A stretch of 64,000 nucleotides of DNA from Maniola hyperantus (GCF_902806685.2 NC_048545.1:4885852-4949851), one strand, 5' to 3'. Positions 22,730-34,283 are shown, numbered from the stretch's first letter. Translations and numbers: made by a program. The notes: generated by a model from the letters alone, not told the origin.

Positions 22730-23725
22730 GTATGTTACCAACTATTTCTTCTTCCGGAATTAACCCACCAACACGATCACCGGATCCAAATACACAGTTG
22801 GCACAAGTTCTAAAAGAACGTATCAAAAGGATACATGAAGACCATTACCTACCTATATCTACTACGATGATCATCTCCTATATGAAATTGTACTTACATA
22901 GAAGTACCACCACATAAAGCAAGTAGGTAAAACGTAACTGTATATAATCTTAGGAGACTACAACTTAAGACCGTATTAAGTATAAACTATGAAGTTGCTA
23001 ATAAAGCAGCAGCAAGTAGGTATCTATTCACTTGATTGATGGACGTCAATGGCTCGTCACAAAGTTAATCAGTTGGTTATAACTTGTCAAGCAGCTTATT
23101 AACTTTCTACAGATACGGCCGTATAGTAGTTTTTGCAGGACTACTCAATTTAGTAACCTACTATGCCTACTTCTATTTTGTCTTCGCGTTACCAGTTTTT
23201 TAATAACGGAGGCCTAATTGTATTTTCTTATCTGAGCGTTCAGTAAACCTTCACAAGGTCTTTTGAATCTTCCATACAAAAATTTACAATAGTGAGATGA
23301 TGGTGATAATATTTTTAACCTAAGAGCTAAATGAAATGAAATAACTTTTGTTTCATGGATTACCAACTTATGCCATTTAAGGAGACAAATTAGAGTCCTG
23401 CCCTATCATTAGGTAAGTAATTCAATTCCTATCAGGAGTCGGAAAGCAGATTCTACTACCTATATATGTATGTATATTCTTTAATGCAGCACAAAACACA
23501 AATGACAGGTTACAAAAAGTACTATATTACTAGAGAAGAGCTGGCAAAAACTGAACAGCTCTTTTCAAACCGTAAAATATTACCATAGGTACTTATGCAG
23601 TACTGCGTAGATATTAGTATACCTAATACGTAAGTAATGTATTTAACAAGTTTTATAATAGGGTATGGCGTACTATTATATTATATCCTGTGGTATGGCG
23701 TTTTAAAATGTAACAAGTTATGACA
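22730..23725. other. AT-rich stretch without recognised features
   Basis: Only short fragments of common repeats (ggtaggta-type runs) and chance frames were seen here. Confidence 0.5.
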
Positions 23726-23730
23726 CTATG

Positions 23731-25608
23731 TCTGCCGTCATAATGAAAAAAGGCACATCTAACATTTTATAAATATGGAGAAAATCGAGTTTAAAATTTT
23801 TATTGGTTTTTGGCGAAAAATATCGATTACAATATTATTTTTCGAAAAAAGATGAATTAAAATAAATTCATTTTCACGATTTCTATACGATTATTGAAAT
23901 ATAAGTTTTTATTCTATTTGCATTTATTAAATAATCAACATTTTCTCTTTCAATGTAGCATAAAAAATGAATTAAAGTTATTAATATTACGAATAGAGGG
24001 CATAACTACCCAATTGTGGCTTTTCATTCTGACTTTTTGTGAAAAAATATGAAATTATACAATAAAAAGGCATATTTAGTAAAATGCGCCTTTTTATTTT
24101 AATAATTATACAAAAAAACAGATAAAAAAACAATTAGGGCATTTAAATAAAACTTTTATTTTGAAAAGGTAACAAAAATTATCGTATCAAAACTTAAAAA
24201 ATTTACATTTATTAACTGTTACTTAACAAATTAACATAAGTAGTATTAACATAGTATGACACAAAAAGAAGTATTTTTGTTCCATCCATGTCATTTTTCG
24301 AAAATTGCTATTCACGACTTTGCGATACTCTTCTGTAAAGCGTGCTGAACACTTTTTTTTGCAGACATCTTCGTGACATCCAGGTTTTACAAAATATTTT
24401 GTATGTATTTTTTCCTCCTTCTTCAGTCTCTTTCGTTCCTTTATGCTAACGTTATAAGTTTTGCGCTTTCTAATAGTTCCTTTCTTAGGCAGTTGAACAT
24501 GGTTTGGTTCTTTGTCTGATTCTTCCGATGATTCTAAAATTGTTCTTCCTGAAACTGGCTGCGAACATGGTATAAAGTCTTCTGAGTCAGAACCATCACT
24601 ATCGCTGCTTTTCTCCAGTACTTTTGGTAATTCGTAAATTTTATCCAATACTGAGTCATCAGAATCAAAATCTAACCCTGTATCTAACACAGAGTGCGGC
24701 ACCACAACATGCTCCGAGCTTGATGCTTGCACCGAGTGTTGAACGCCACGTCTTGTTGACGGCGCGGGAGACCATTCGCCTACAGAATTATTATTGCGTA
24801 AAGCAGCACTAACTAATCTTGCGCTTCGTGATTCCATATTGCTGAAAAAAGAATCAAGTTTATTTTGTAGTATAAACGGACAGAATCCAGTTAACAATTA
24901 TTGCGTGTCTCGTATTCTAAATTATTTACGATACAGTACCTACTAAAAATGTCATCATATTTTTAAAACCAAATCGCAATTAATCACTCAAAAATTTCGT
25001 CAATAAATACTAATAAATCATATTATTGTGTCACAAAAGAAGTTTTACATAATAAAAGCATGCAAATGTAACAAAAACTTAATCTTACCATCGCAGCACA
25101 GACAAGCGTGGACTCGCCGAGACATGTCAGGCACAACTGGCGGGATTCGCTTCATACCTCGACCCCCTCACTTCACCTCTAGTCAAAGATTTTTGGTAGT
25201 ATAGGCATAACTGCTAGTTATGCCTTTTTTTAAATTAAATGTCAAGGTCTAGTTGGTAAACAAATTAAACCAAAGAGCACATCTGTGGTAGTTATGTCTT
25301 TAATATTTAATGCAGGTCAATTATGCCTTTTCAAGTAAATAAATTATATTTTTCGTGCTACACATAAAAGCAGTATCTGTGCATATGTGAAATTTGACGT
25401 ACTATTAGTCAGATGTGATCTTTTTACGTACACAAACATGAAAAGTAGCTCAGTTGTGCCTTTTAAGCTTACGGTATTTTTGTTAATCTTGTTCCTAAAA
25501 TTGTACAAAAAATATTGGCAGATGGGCCTTTTTTTCTGATTCCGAATATGTATATAACTCAATTTCGGAAAAAATGTTAGTTGTGCCCTTTTTCCTTATG
25601 ACGGCAGA
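23731..25608. mobile_element. Non-autonomous DNA transposon with about 38-bp inverted repeats and subterminal motif arrays
   Basis: The left end (23731-23768) starts tctgccgtcataatgaaaaa and continues with ggcacatctaaca. The right end (25571-25608) is its inverted copy with three mismatches. A 3-bp ATG flanks both sides (23728-23730 and 25609-25611), the only candidate target duplication. Many copies of a motif like AAAAGGCATAACTA lie near both ends in either orientation, for instance 23997-24008, 24064-24080, 25203-25225 (a perfect inverted pair), around 25270, 25315, 25447 and 25520. Such subterminal repeats usually bind a transposase. The interior carries one protein fragment on the minus strand, so this is a deletion derivative. 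Superfamily not identified. Confidence 0.85.
24223..24837 (-). CDS. N-terminal fragment of an unrecognised transposon-encoded protein
   Basis: A 204-residue frame inside the transposon above. I start it at the ATG at 24837, not the upstream in-frame ATG at 24897. A strong splice acceptor (gattcttttttcag on the minus strand, exon starting at 24841) lies directly before it, so the upstream codons are probably intronic. From this Met: residues 44-112 are acidic and Ser/Asp-rich (SDSDGSDSEDF, ESSEESDKE), and 117-143 are strongly basic (KKGTIRKRK, KERKRLKKEEK), possibly a nuclear signal. Cys154, Cys159 and Cys163 (C-x4-C-x3-C, in GCHEDVCKKKC) precede a helical stretch ending WMEQKYFF. Similar acidic-basic-CxxxC N-termini occur in large transposases of insects. 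The catalytic part is absent, as only about 490 bp remain to the element's end. A hydrophobic tail after residue 192 may be read-through of a lost splice donor. Confidence 0.6.
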   Translation of the reverse strand: MESRSARLVSAALRNNNSVGEWSPAPSTRRGVQHSVQASSSEHVVVPHSVLDTGLDFDSDDSVLDKIYELPKVLEKSSDSDGSDSEDFIPCSQPVSGRTILESSEESDKEPNHVQLPKKGTIRKRKTYNVSIKERKRLKKEEKIHTKYFVKPGCHEDVCKKKCSARFTEEYRKVVNSNFRKMTWMEQKYFFLCHTMLILLMLIC

Positions 25609-25739
25609 ATGTCGTGGGATGCTCAATGCAAAGCCGATTGCTGCCATGAAACTTTGTGACAAATAATTTTTGTCATTTGAATAATATTTCGTCTTTGACA
25701 TTAAATAACCAGTGATATAATATCTGTGTAACTAATAAA

Positions 25740-26385
25740 ATGATGAAATATCTGAGAGCATTGTAGCGGAAGATAAAAGCCACTGGAGTTGTAAAGGCGA
25801 CAACAACTGTGATTCGTGAATCGTGATGGATTACTAAGGGTGCGAACTGTGATGTAAGAAGCTTCTTCTCTTAAATAAAGTATCTACCTAATGCACTTTA
25901 TCTATTTGAAGTTGAAAGAGAAGCTTTTTCTATGTTTGATTTATAAATAACATTTGATAGAGGTATCATAGGACACATGCCAGTATGGTGGTACCTACTG
26001 AATAAGAAGACGGTGTTAAGTCAACTGGTTGACCAAACAAAAACATGGTAAAAATACGTAAGGCGTAAAGGTAAATGCAAATTTTACTAAAACCTAGTTC
26101 TAACAAAAAAATTAAGATACTTAGAGCGAGCGTTACACCAGGTTTAACACTTGCGCACTTTTCTTGCGCATTTATCTAGGTAGGTCAGTAGGTACATACT
26201 TTTTTATTTGCTATGAATGAACATGAATCCGATAAGGTAGCAGACCTGTTTAAAACATAGTATCTATAGGTAGGTAGATATACCTATCTAAATACACAAA
26301 AAAAGAAACTGACCACGTACATACTTACCTAAGTAGGTACGCCTCAAACCGCCTGGGCCCAAAAACTTAAAAGTTTGCTAGTTAT
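25740..26385. other. Region with old repeat fragments
   Basis: No gene seen. A stretch near 25755-25860 (gagcattgtagcggaagata...) recurs in diverged form at 26755-26840 (gtgttatagcggaagatagg...), so the two flank the 120-bp array as partial direct repeats. Confidence 0.45.
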
Positions 26386-26742
26386 AGGTTTTCTCTTTAA
26401 GACTCACTAATAAAGAATTTCCTACCAGTCATTCTATATTTCATGCAAGCGAAGCCAAGGGCATATGCTCGTTTCTAACTAATAAGTATGATACTGGATG
26501 GAATTTAGGTTTTCTCTTTAACATAGACTCTCACTAATAAAGAATTACCAGTCATTCTATATTTCATGCAAGTAAAGCCAAGGGCATATGCTCGTTTCTA
26601 ACTAATATGATACTGGATGGAATTTAGGTTTTCTCTTTAACATAGACTCTCACTAATAAAGAACTACCAGTCATTCTACATTTCATGCAAGCGAAGCCAA
26701 GGGCATATGCTAGTTCCTAACTAATATGATACTGGTGGAATT
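26386..26742 (+). repeat. Tandem repeat, three units of about 120 bp
   Basis: Units start with aggttttctctttaa at 26386, 26507 and 26626 (periods 121 and 119). They share tcactaataaagaa, accagtcattcta, catttcatgcaag, gaagccaagggcatatgct and gatactgga. The units are highly similar, the third slightly truncated. No coding potential. Confidence 0.9.
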
Positions 26743-26899
26743 ATTATGACAAAGTGTTATAGCGGAAGATAGGAGTGATTCGAGTCGTAAACGTGACAAC
26801 AGCCGAGATTCGTGATGGATCGCGGAGGGTGCTGAGGTCGGGAAATATTTATTTTGCTACTCTATTACCCGTATTGACGATGAAAATTTAATAATCCAA

Positions 26900-28340
26900 T
26901 AAAGCATTTTTTAGGAGACAAGATTTTGTCTGAATGTAAGAATCTCTAGCCCATATTTGGTTACAAGTTTGACTTTAACACAATTCGAGCCGCCAACACA
27001 TTTTTCACAGAGGCATGACCCTGTCTACAGTAGGTATCAAGGTATAATAAACTAGTCTGTAGAAGGGCATAGATGCTCAACATCGTTTACTTTTTACACT
27101 AATTGGACGCTAAACAGAATTACTATTAAACCAATTGCACCTGAATAATTGTAACGTGTGACAAGAGATTGAGAAAGTTATTGGAGTTTGAAGGTGGCCG
27201 GTAATCCCATAAAATTCTATTAGGTGAACAAAACTCTTAATTTTTTTACGATTCCTGCCTACTACCTAGCTTGTCTATAAGCTCTATATCTACATCAACC
27301 CTAGAAAATTAGTCTACATCACTTTAATACAATGTACAACTACAAACAGAAAAGAGCTCTATTTCTCTCAATATTGCAAATCACGCGCTGTGCTTTCGAA
27401 ATGATAGACATGGCTCACTATATTCAGTACTTTCAAATTCCTCCTCAATTTTGAAACAAAAGTTATGATCATGTGAGTCAAAAGGACGTAGGCATTTTTG
27501 GGGTATAGACTTACCTATTCTTAATTTTTACATTACTTATATTTTCTAATCTTTAGAAGTCATAACCCAGCTAAATGCATTTGAGGATGTAGTTCTCCAA
27601 GTGCACAAAGTTATCGTAGGTGCTAGTTTAGTGTATTGTGTATTCGGATGGGCGTGTTCCTCAGGGCAATCCGCCCAGCGACGGAGGCGGGCCCGATATG
27701 GCGTATCAGTTGCTTGTAGCTTGAATATCAAACTTAACAACGCTATATTATGTTCCTATTAGGTATCTTTACAACCTCCTATCTACGCTTTAGCTCTATC
27801 ATATTTATGTTACACCAAATGTAGGACGACAGTGCGATTATTCGGTAGATATACTACGATTAATAACGAATTTGTTTAGGGTTGTAAATTTTCTTAGTAA
27901 GTACCTATTTAAAAACATTTTTTAAATCACAGGTACCTAGATAGTGTAAAAAACAGGAAGCAAAATAGAAATCAGATGTCTAAGGTTTTATGATTTCACC
28001 TTGAAAGACAGAAAATAAATGTGGGTAACGAAACAAAAAGATAAGGTAAATAATTTGGACCAGCATAGGTAGGTTAGGTATCAATTCTAATTTTTTTAAC
28101 ACCTAGATAGGTACTCAGTAGGAAATATTCAAAGTTTCAGGTAGATAAGTAGCTAAGTACTTACCTACTTGGTTAGAGGTTAGGTAGTACCTTTAAGTAA
28201 AATTTTATGATAATGACAAAATTCTGTAGGAACAAACTATTTCCCATGGTAAGATAAGGCTAGATGAGTAAGAAATGCCCTGTGTGTTATCATAAAAAAA
28301 TATTTTTACCTTTTGATAACTTGTAGGCAGCAAGCGATAA
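26900..28340. other. AT-rich stretch without recognised genes
   Basis: Only ggtaggta-type runs and chance frames were noted, including a 64-codon minus frame at 27546-27740. Confidence 0.5.
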
Positions 28341-28344
28341 AATT

Positions 28345-30340
28345 TTTAGGTCCACCTCCACACACACACATATCGCTTAGTTTCGATTTTTAATGGTTGA
28401 CAAATTATTCTAAAAACCATAAATAGGCACTTCCTGTTGTCACTTGCTAATGGTGACATATGCATACGAATCTGAGACAATAATATGGTCACTTACATAC
28501 CTACCTAATGGGCCTCATAAGATCACTCAGTGGCCGATGGAAAGAGTTACCTAGGTATGTTCGAAGTTTCTCTACGGTGCAGCGGTGGACAGACAAATCA
28601 AACGAGTAGCAGGGAACCGCTGGATTCAGGCGGCGCAAGACAGTGCCTTGTGGAAGCCCCTACAAGATAGATACCCACCAGTGGACATCTATCAGTTGAC
28701 GACGACAAAGGTTAACAAGAATAGAACAAAAATGCTAAATTTAACTAAAGCATAAAATACATGTTAAACGGATTGATGCATCTTTAAGCTTTACGGGTTG
28801 GGTTAAACTTTAAGGTCCACTTGCACCGTAACCCTTAGTTTAGATTTTATAGGGTTAACAAATGATTTGTGCCTGAGACCAAGGTCATCGAGAAGTTCAT
28901 GTTGCCAGTGATGTCACACAAATCTGAGACAATATCACTCTACTACTCTACGGTCACTAACATTACGCGCCTCATAAGGTTACCTGAGAATCACTCAGCG
29001 GGAGATGGAAAGAGACACCTAGGTATGCTCGAAGTTTCATTACGGTTGCTCGGTGGACAGACGAATGAAGCGAGTTACAGGGAACCGCTAGATTCACGCG
29101 ACGCAAGACTGTGGCTTGTGGAAGCCCTTACAAGATACCCAGCATTGGACATTTATCGAAGGTTGATAAGAATAGAACAAAAGTGAAAAATTTATCTAAA
29201 CAGGTAAGCATAAAACATGTTAAATGCATCCTTAAACTTGGGATAAAAATTTTAGGTCCACTTGCACCATTTATGCTTAGTTTCGATTCTTTAAGATTGA
29301 TAAATTATTTTGTGCCTGAAGACCAAAGTCATCGAATAGCTCATAATATTGTCAGTGATAATACACAAATCTGAGACAATATTATGGTCACTAACATTAT
29401 GGGCCTAAGATAAGCTCAGAATCACTTATGGGGCGATGTAAAGAGTCACCTAGTACTTAGGTGTGCTCGAAGTTTCTCTACGGTGGATAGACGAACCAAA
29501 CGAGTTGCAGGGAACGCATGGATTCAGGTGGCGCAAGACCGTTGCTTATATAAGCCCCTATAAGATATCTATATTATTTATGTCCAGCAGTAGAAGTCTA
29601 TCGGTTGATGACTACGAAGGTTGACAAGATAAGAACAAAAATGCAAAATTTAACTAAGTAGGTAAATAAAATATGTTAAGTGTATTGGTGCATCTTGAAA
29701 CTTAACGGGTTGGGATAAAACTTTTAGATGCACTTACATCATATCGCTTAGTTTCGATTTTATAGGGTTGACAAATTATTTTGTGCCTAAAGACTAAAGT
29801 CATCGAATAAGTAGGTAGCTACTAGTTCATGTTGCTTTTGATGACCCACACTGACATAAGTATAATATACTTTAAGTATAATATAATATACTTTAGTGAC
29901 CATATTATGGTCACTAACATTACCTCAAAAGATAAGCTCAGAATCACTCAGCGGGCGATGAAAAGAGCCACCTATGCTGGGAGTTTCTCTACAGTGCAGT
30001 GGACAGACGAATCAAACCAGTCGCAGGGATCCGCTGGATTCAGGTGGCAAGACCATGGCTTGTGGAAGCCTCTACAAGATACTTACCCAGCAGGTAACGT
30101 TTATCGGTTGATAACATAGAAGGTTGACAAGAATTACACAAAAATTCATATCTACTTAAGTAATAAAACATGAAAAATGGTTTGGTGTCATTAAACTTAA
30201 CGGGTGGGATAAAACTTTTAGAGGTCCAGTTGCACCATATGATATCGCTTAGTTTCGATTTTATAGAGCTGACAAATTTTTTTTTGCCTGAAGACCATAA
30301 TATTAATAGAATTCTTAGTTGTCAGTGAATGACATCAGCT
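28345..30340 (+). repeat. Tandem array of RTE-type LINE 3' ends, four diverged units of about 430-520 bp
   Basis: The landmark gatggaaagag-like occurs at 28536, 29004, 29435 and 29957. Each unit carries a decayed pol C-terminus: after acagacraatcaaacgag come words equivalent to RVAGNRWIQAAQD, then LWKPLQDRYP, then a stop. A shared 3' segment follows (aggtccacttgcacca, cttagtttcgattttatagg, gacaaattattttgtgcctga). A fifth copy of that 3' segment precedes the first unit near 28345. Frames of 105, 87 and 96 codons within it are remnants. The pol segment is the conserved C-terminus typical of RTE elements. Head-to-tail arrangement of truncated LINE ends is unusual. Confidence 0.8.
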
Positions 30341-30471
30341 GTTGCCTGTTGTCTTAGCTAGGTAGGGTCCTAGTTTATTTGATTAGGATTTATCACATAA
30401 ATTCAAGATAGCATGGTGTGGTATCACTAAAACTCGATGCGGGAACTCCAAATAGAATAGATACCTACTTA

Positions 30472-30620
30472 TAGTACGCGACATGACAGGATGGCAATCG
30501 GGGTATGAGGTGGAGGGACGCCGCGCACACCCGCATTCGCCCGCACTGGCTTACCGCAGGGGGTGTGCGGGTGTGTAGGGCGATCCCACCACGATTGCCA
30601 TCTCGACCTGTCGCGTACTA
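30472..30620. mobile_element. GC-rich palindromic MITE, complete copy
   Basis: Ends tagtacgcgacatg and cctgtcgcgtacta mirror each other, and ggatggcaatcgggg pairs with a diverged ccacgattgccatc arm. Flanking bases cctactta (30464-30471) and taagtagg (30621-30628) are inverted, not direct, copies, so only TA can serve as a target duplication here. Confidence 0.8.
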
Positions 30621-30639
30621 TAAGTAGGTAGATTTTTAG

Positions 30640-31740
30640 GTAGATACACCTACCTACCTAGATCCTGCCTAGGTATGCTACTATTTCAACTGTAGTATTT
30701 TTATACATTTGTGTGAGGGTATATTTTTAATATGGTGGCGAAGTAAAGATGCTTGCTAAGATTTATTAATCTTAACTTTCTATAGATATCAATCAATTTC
30801 ATTTTCTAAAGTGAGCAGGAACTTACGATAAAAACAGACAACAAATAACCTTCAAAGTAGGCACGACCAGTCCAAAACACTTTTTGTCATTATTAACTTT
30901 ATATTCACCACACTTCACTTCACTTATAAAATTTGTTTATAAAAACTTCTTTCGATACACTTTGATCCGTCCATCAATAAACAAAACACTAGGCGGGAGA
31001 GTCAGCAAAAAATTTTCATCAATAGATATTTTGTTATCAGTGCTTCTATCGCTATGTCAATGTGGCGTGGCGACTGTCAACTGTCTACTAAACGAGTCGT
31101 CACTGCTTGCTTGCCGCCATGCCCATTTCCATACAACCTCCGAATCCAAAACATAACAAGTCTAAATTTGCCAGTAACAAAATTTATGTTCTATAACAAC
31201 GGCGTACGTTCCAAAGTGTTCTCATCCTCATTGTGGACTTAGTTTCGATACGACAGAGTGTGCTCATACAAAATATATTTTGCATCCTTGTCTCTACTAT
31301 AGAGTCGAAATATTCTTTGTCTCTTTTTGTTTTCATTGCGTTTTTGGTTGTAGGAAAATTTTAAGAAAAGTAGTTAGGTATATTTTTGAAAAACTGAGGT
31401 ATTTGAGTAAAATATTTAGATTATTAAATGATATTTTTACCATTTAAAATTTAATTTCATTGACAGTATTCAAGCGGCTTACCCGTTGATTAGTGCCGTC
31501 TCTCTCACTCACATATTTCTTGTTTGTTTCACGTAGCGCCAATGGGCCAATGGCATTTACGGAGCAACCCACCTTACTGCAGATAAACTATCGTAGAATA
31601 TTGTGCTCTATCACCTGCAAATAAAGTTTAACTTTTTAGCATATAATTTCGTGTTACCGGCGTTTGTCACGCAAGAGTTCTAATTTTAAATCAAGTGTAG
31701 GCGGAGCGTTCGTGTTGGTGCTTTTATATTGAAAAACAAA
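30640..31740. other. Unique-looking stretch upstream of the small frame at 31741
   Basis: No repeat family or gene was recognised. GC rises in 31010-31180 and 31480-31730. Chance frames of 90 and 62 codons overlap in different frames on the plus strand. Confidence 0.4.
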
Positions 31741-31866
31741 ATGTCTTTAAAGAAAACCTGTTTCGAGAAAGTTAAGCCTTTTATGTACAGAGGATTTAAG
31801 TTGAGCCTCGGCCGCGACATAGTACCTTTTGCGTTTGGCGGCTCCAGTCACGCCGAAAGGAAATAA
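31741..31866 (+). CDS. Hypothetical small open frame of 41 codons
   Basis: A short frame starting in a favourable context (aaacaaaatgtc) reads MSLKKTCFEKVKPFMYRGFK and then a Gly/Ser-rich end, SSHAERK, stop. It is in unique, GC-richer DNA with fairly balanced codon use. No family, signal peptide or membrane segment was recognised, and no splice partners were found. It may be chance, or the coding part of a small transcript upstream of pb. I cannot choose. Confidence 0.15.
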   Translation: MSLKKTCFEKVKPFMYRGFKLSLGRDIVPFAFGGSSHAERK

Positions 31867-31869
31867 AAA

Positions 31870-33765
31870 AGTTTAGTAACCGGCTCGTCGGCATTTTCCT
31901 TTTGTTGTTTGATTTTTGTTTAGCGAACGGGACATTGCATGAGAAATGCAATGCAACAATAAGTATGGCGTCGCGACATCTTTAGCAATTGATGCAATTC
32001 TCGTGACTTATTTGAATGATTGGCAATCGTACCTACCTATTTCGTAAAGTCGTATAAATGTTTTACCATATTATTTACTAAATAGCTCAGTTTTTATGGA
32101 TATCACCTATTTACTGATAACTAGTTTGCGAAACCTACCAAATAACAAGATTACCTATAGGTAGGTACCCATTCCCAAAATTTGGAATTCATATTAAGAC
32201 TCAAAAATGATCAATTTTTGGGTTATGTTATGCTGTTTCATTTTATTTTGAGCATGTAATGACAAGTTTATTTTTTTATTTTTTTCTAATGTGTCGTTGT
32301 ACCTACCTCTTACCTACCTTTACTTAGGTAGGTACCTACTTACCTATCTAGCTATCTACGTATTTAATGAAGTTTTATCATGAGGTTTTTACATGTATAA
32401 TACCTATTACAATAAAACTTAAAGCTAGCCTTATCTAATAAGTAGGCTACTTGACTCATATCTAATTTCGTCCAATAAATGATTATTTATTATAGTATTT
32501 TGCTTAAGACAACGAAATATATCAATAACAATTATTAAAAACGCAGGATGGATATATAAATCCAATTTAAAAAAATACAGTTTTTATTTTTATTTGAAAC
32601 GCTGTCAGCCATGATGTGACGTCATTAAATATGTAAACAAAGAAATGTCATCCCTATGTCACGCGGGGACTAACGTAGTATCTATATATATAAAATTTAG
32701 AGTCCTGACTAACTTATATATCAACGCACAGCCTAAACAGCTGGTCCTAGATACATGAAATTTGGTGGGTGTGTTCTTTGTAGGTAAAGAGAAGGTATCC
32801 ACTAGGAAATTGATTTTTTGAAATTCCACCCCTGAGTGGGTTAAATGGGGGTTTGAAATTTATGAAGTCCACGCGGGCGAAGTCACGTGCATAAGCTTGT
32901 TTTTATATATTTCTAAAAACTCATAGTAAACGTAAAAAAATATCGTTTTCTCTTTATAAATTGAATAAGTTATTAAGTAAGACTTACAACAAAGTGATCT
33001 TTGCAAAAATAAATTTGGGTTGAAGTCGTTAGTCATATAGGATCCCTTTAAGCAAGTCTTTGCGTGTTACGTATATTTATTTCACTGGGCACTCTAATCC
33101 ACAACTTTCCTGTGGTCTTTATCGATGCGTTTTTTACTTTCTCGGATGATACAATAACGATAATTACTATATTTTTCATGTAAACTAGTATAGAAGTCAT
33201 GTTTATTAAACTTTGGGAGGTTATGCTGTTGTTTACAAATGCATGACGTCAGAGCACAGATAATCTATCGGCCAAACATGGCCGACCAGTGTTTTCACCT
33301 GTCAAAGAAAAATATATTTTTAAATTAAAGTTTTACGGTTATTAGGGCGCAAAAAAATATAGTGTTAATTTTTTTGATATAATAGGACAAATATTAACCA
33401 TTTAAGACCAACTTAAAAAAAGTGTCAAGTAGCCTATTACCTACTATATACCATGAGGTACCTACCTATATTAATTATATTTTCATTATCAGGACAGAAG
33501 TGAAAACTTAAAACTATAAAATAGGTAGTTACCCACCTACTTAATACCTAGTGGTTTTTTTTGATTTTCAAATTAAAATCTCATAATTAGCTTAGTTAAA
33601 ATTAGTTTAGTTTTTACATCTATCGGTAGGTAGGTAGGTAGGTAGGTAGGTAGGTACCTACTTCAAGCACTAGTAGGTATCTAACATTAGCATATCGGTG
33701 ACGCGAACTTGAGTTGAAGTTTTAGAAAATCGCCCATCACGCCTAAAGAAGTTTTCACTTCAAAT
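31870..33765. other. AT-rich stretch with one old interspersed repeat
   Basis: A decayed repeat at about 32690-32905 (gagtcctgactaacttatat, cagcctaaacagctggtc, tgaaatttggtggg, ttgaaattccacccctga, ccacgcgggcgaagtc) is shared with 54290-54640. A (GGTA)n run is at 33626-33657. The remainder shows nothing recognisable. Confidence 0.55.
33626..33657 (+). repeat. (GGTA)n microsatellite
   Basis: About eight uninterrupted ggta units, the longest of the many taggtaggta runs in the window. Confidence 0.95.
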
Positions 33766-33769
33766 TACC

Positions 33770-33866
33770 TATAGTCCGCGACAGGTCGAGATGGCAATCG
33801 GGGTATGAGGCGAGGGGACGCCCCGCACAGCCGCACGTCACCCGCGCTCGCCCGAATCGGGTTAGC
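33770..33866. mobile_element. GC-rich palindromic MITE, left part only
   Basis: Begins tatagtccgcgacaggtcga and runs through gatggcaatcggggtatgag to cccgaatcgggtt. The right arm is missing. Confidence 0.75.
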
Positions 33867-33902
33867 TTATATACGTGATAAAACATACCTACCTAGGCAC
33901 AG

Positions 33903-34089
33903 TACGCGGCAGAATGTAATGTAAGTAGGTACCTACATCGGCCTTTAGAATGACATTTCGGCTTCGTAGAGCGTTCTCTCATGTCACTCATTCCTTTATG
34001 AGGTTTTGTCGGTCTTAACGACAGAGACAATGGTCTACAAATCTGCTATCTCCTTCTAAAGGTCGATGTACAATACTTTCTGCCGCGTA
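33903..34089. mobile_element. MITE family TACGCGGC, copy 1
   Basis: Ends tacgcggcagaatgtaatg and actttctgccgcgta are inverted. Inside are paired arms around gacatttcggc...tagagcg and a gtcggtcttaacgaca centre. Related copies at 35671, 36499 and 40124. Non-coding. Confidence 0.8.
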
Positions 34090-34162
34090 TTTACTATACC
34101 TACCTACTTATACTATATTTGATCACGAATGTACAAAATTCCTAAAAAATGGCTGGGTTCGT

Positions 34163-34218
34163 GGACTCAGACACCTTGTATGAGCTTAAATTTTTTGCCT
34201 ATATTGATATAGACAAAA

Positions 34219-34254
<36 letters not shown>

Positions 34255-34283
34255 AAGCTCATAAGTACAAGGTGTCTGAGTCC
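34163..34283. repeat. Snapback repeat with poly-A loop
   Basis: Arms ggactcagacaccttgta plus tgagctt (34163-34187) and aagctcataagtacaaggtg plus tctgagtcc (34255-34283) are inverted copies with a few extra bases. The loop holds an A run of about 28 at 34224-34251. It could be a MITE or a retroposed fold-back copy. Confidence 0.75.

Noticed and set aside
28869..29186. 105-codon frame as a gene
   Set aside because: It covers a decayed RTE pol C-terminus inside a tandem array and has no matching frame in the sister units.
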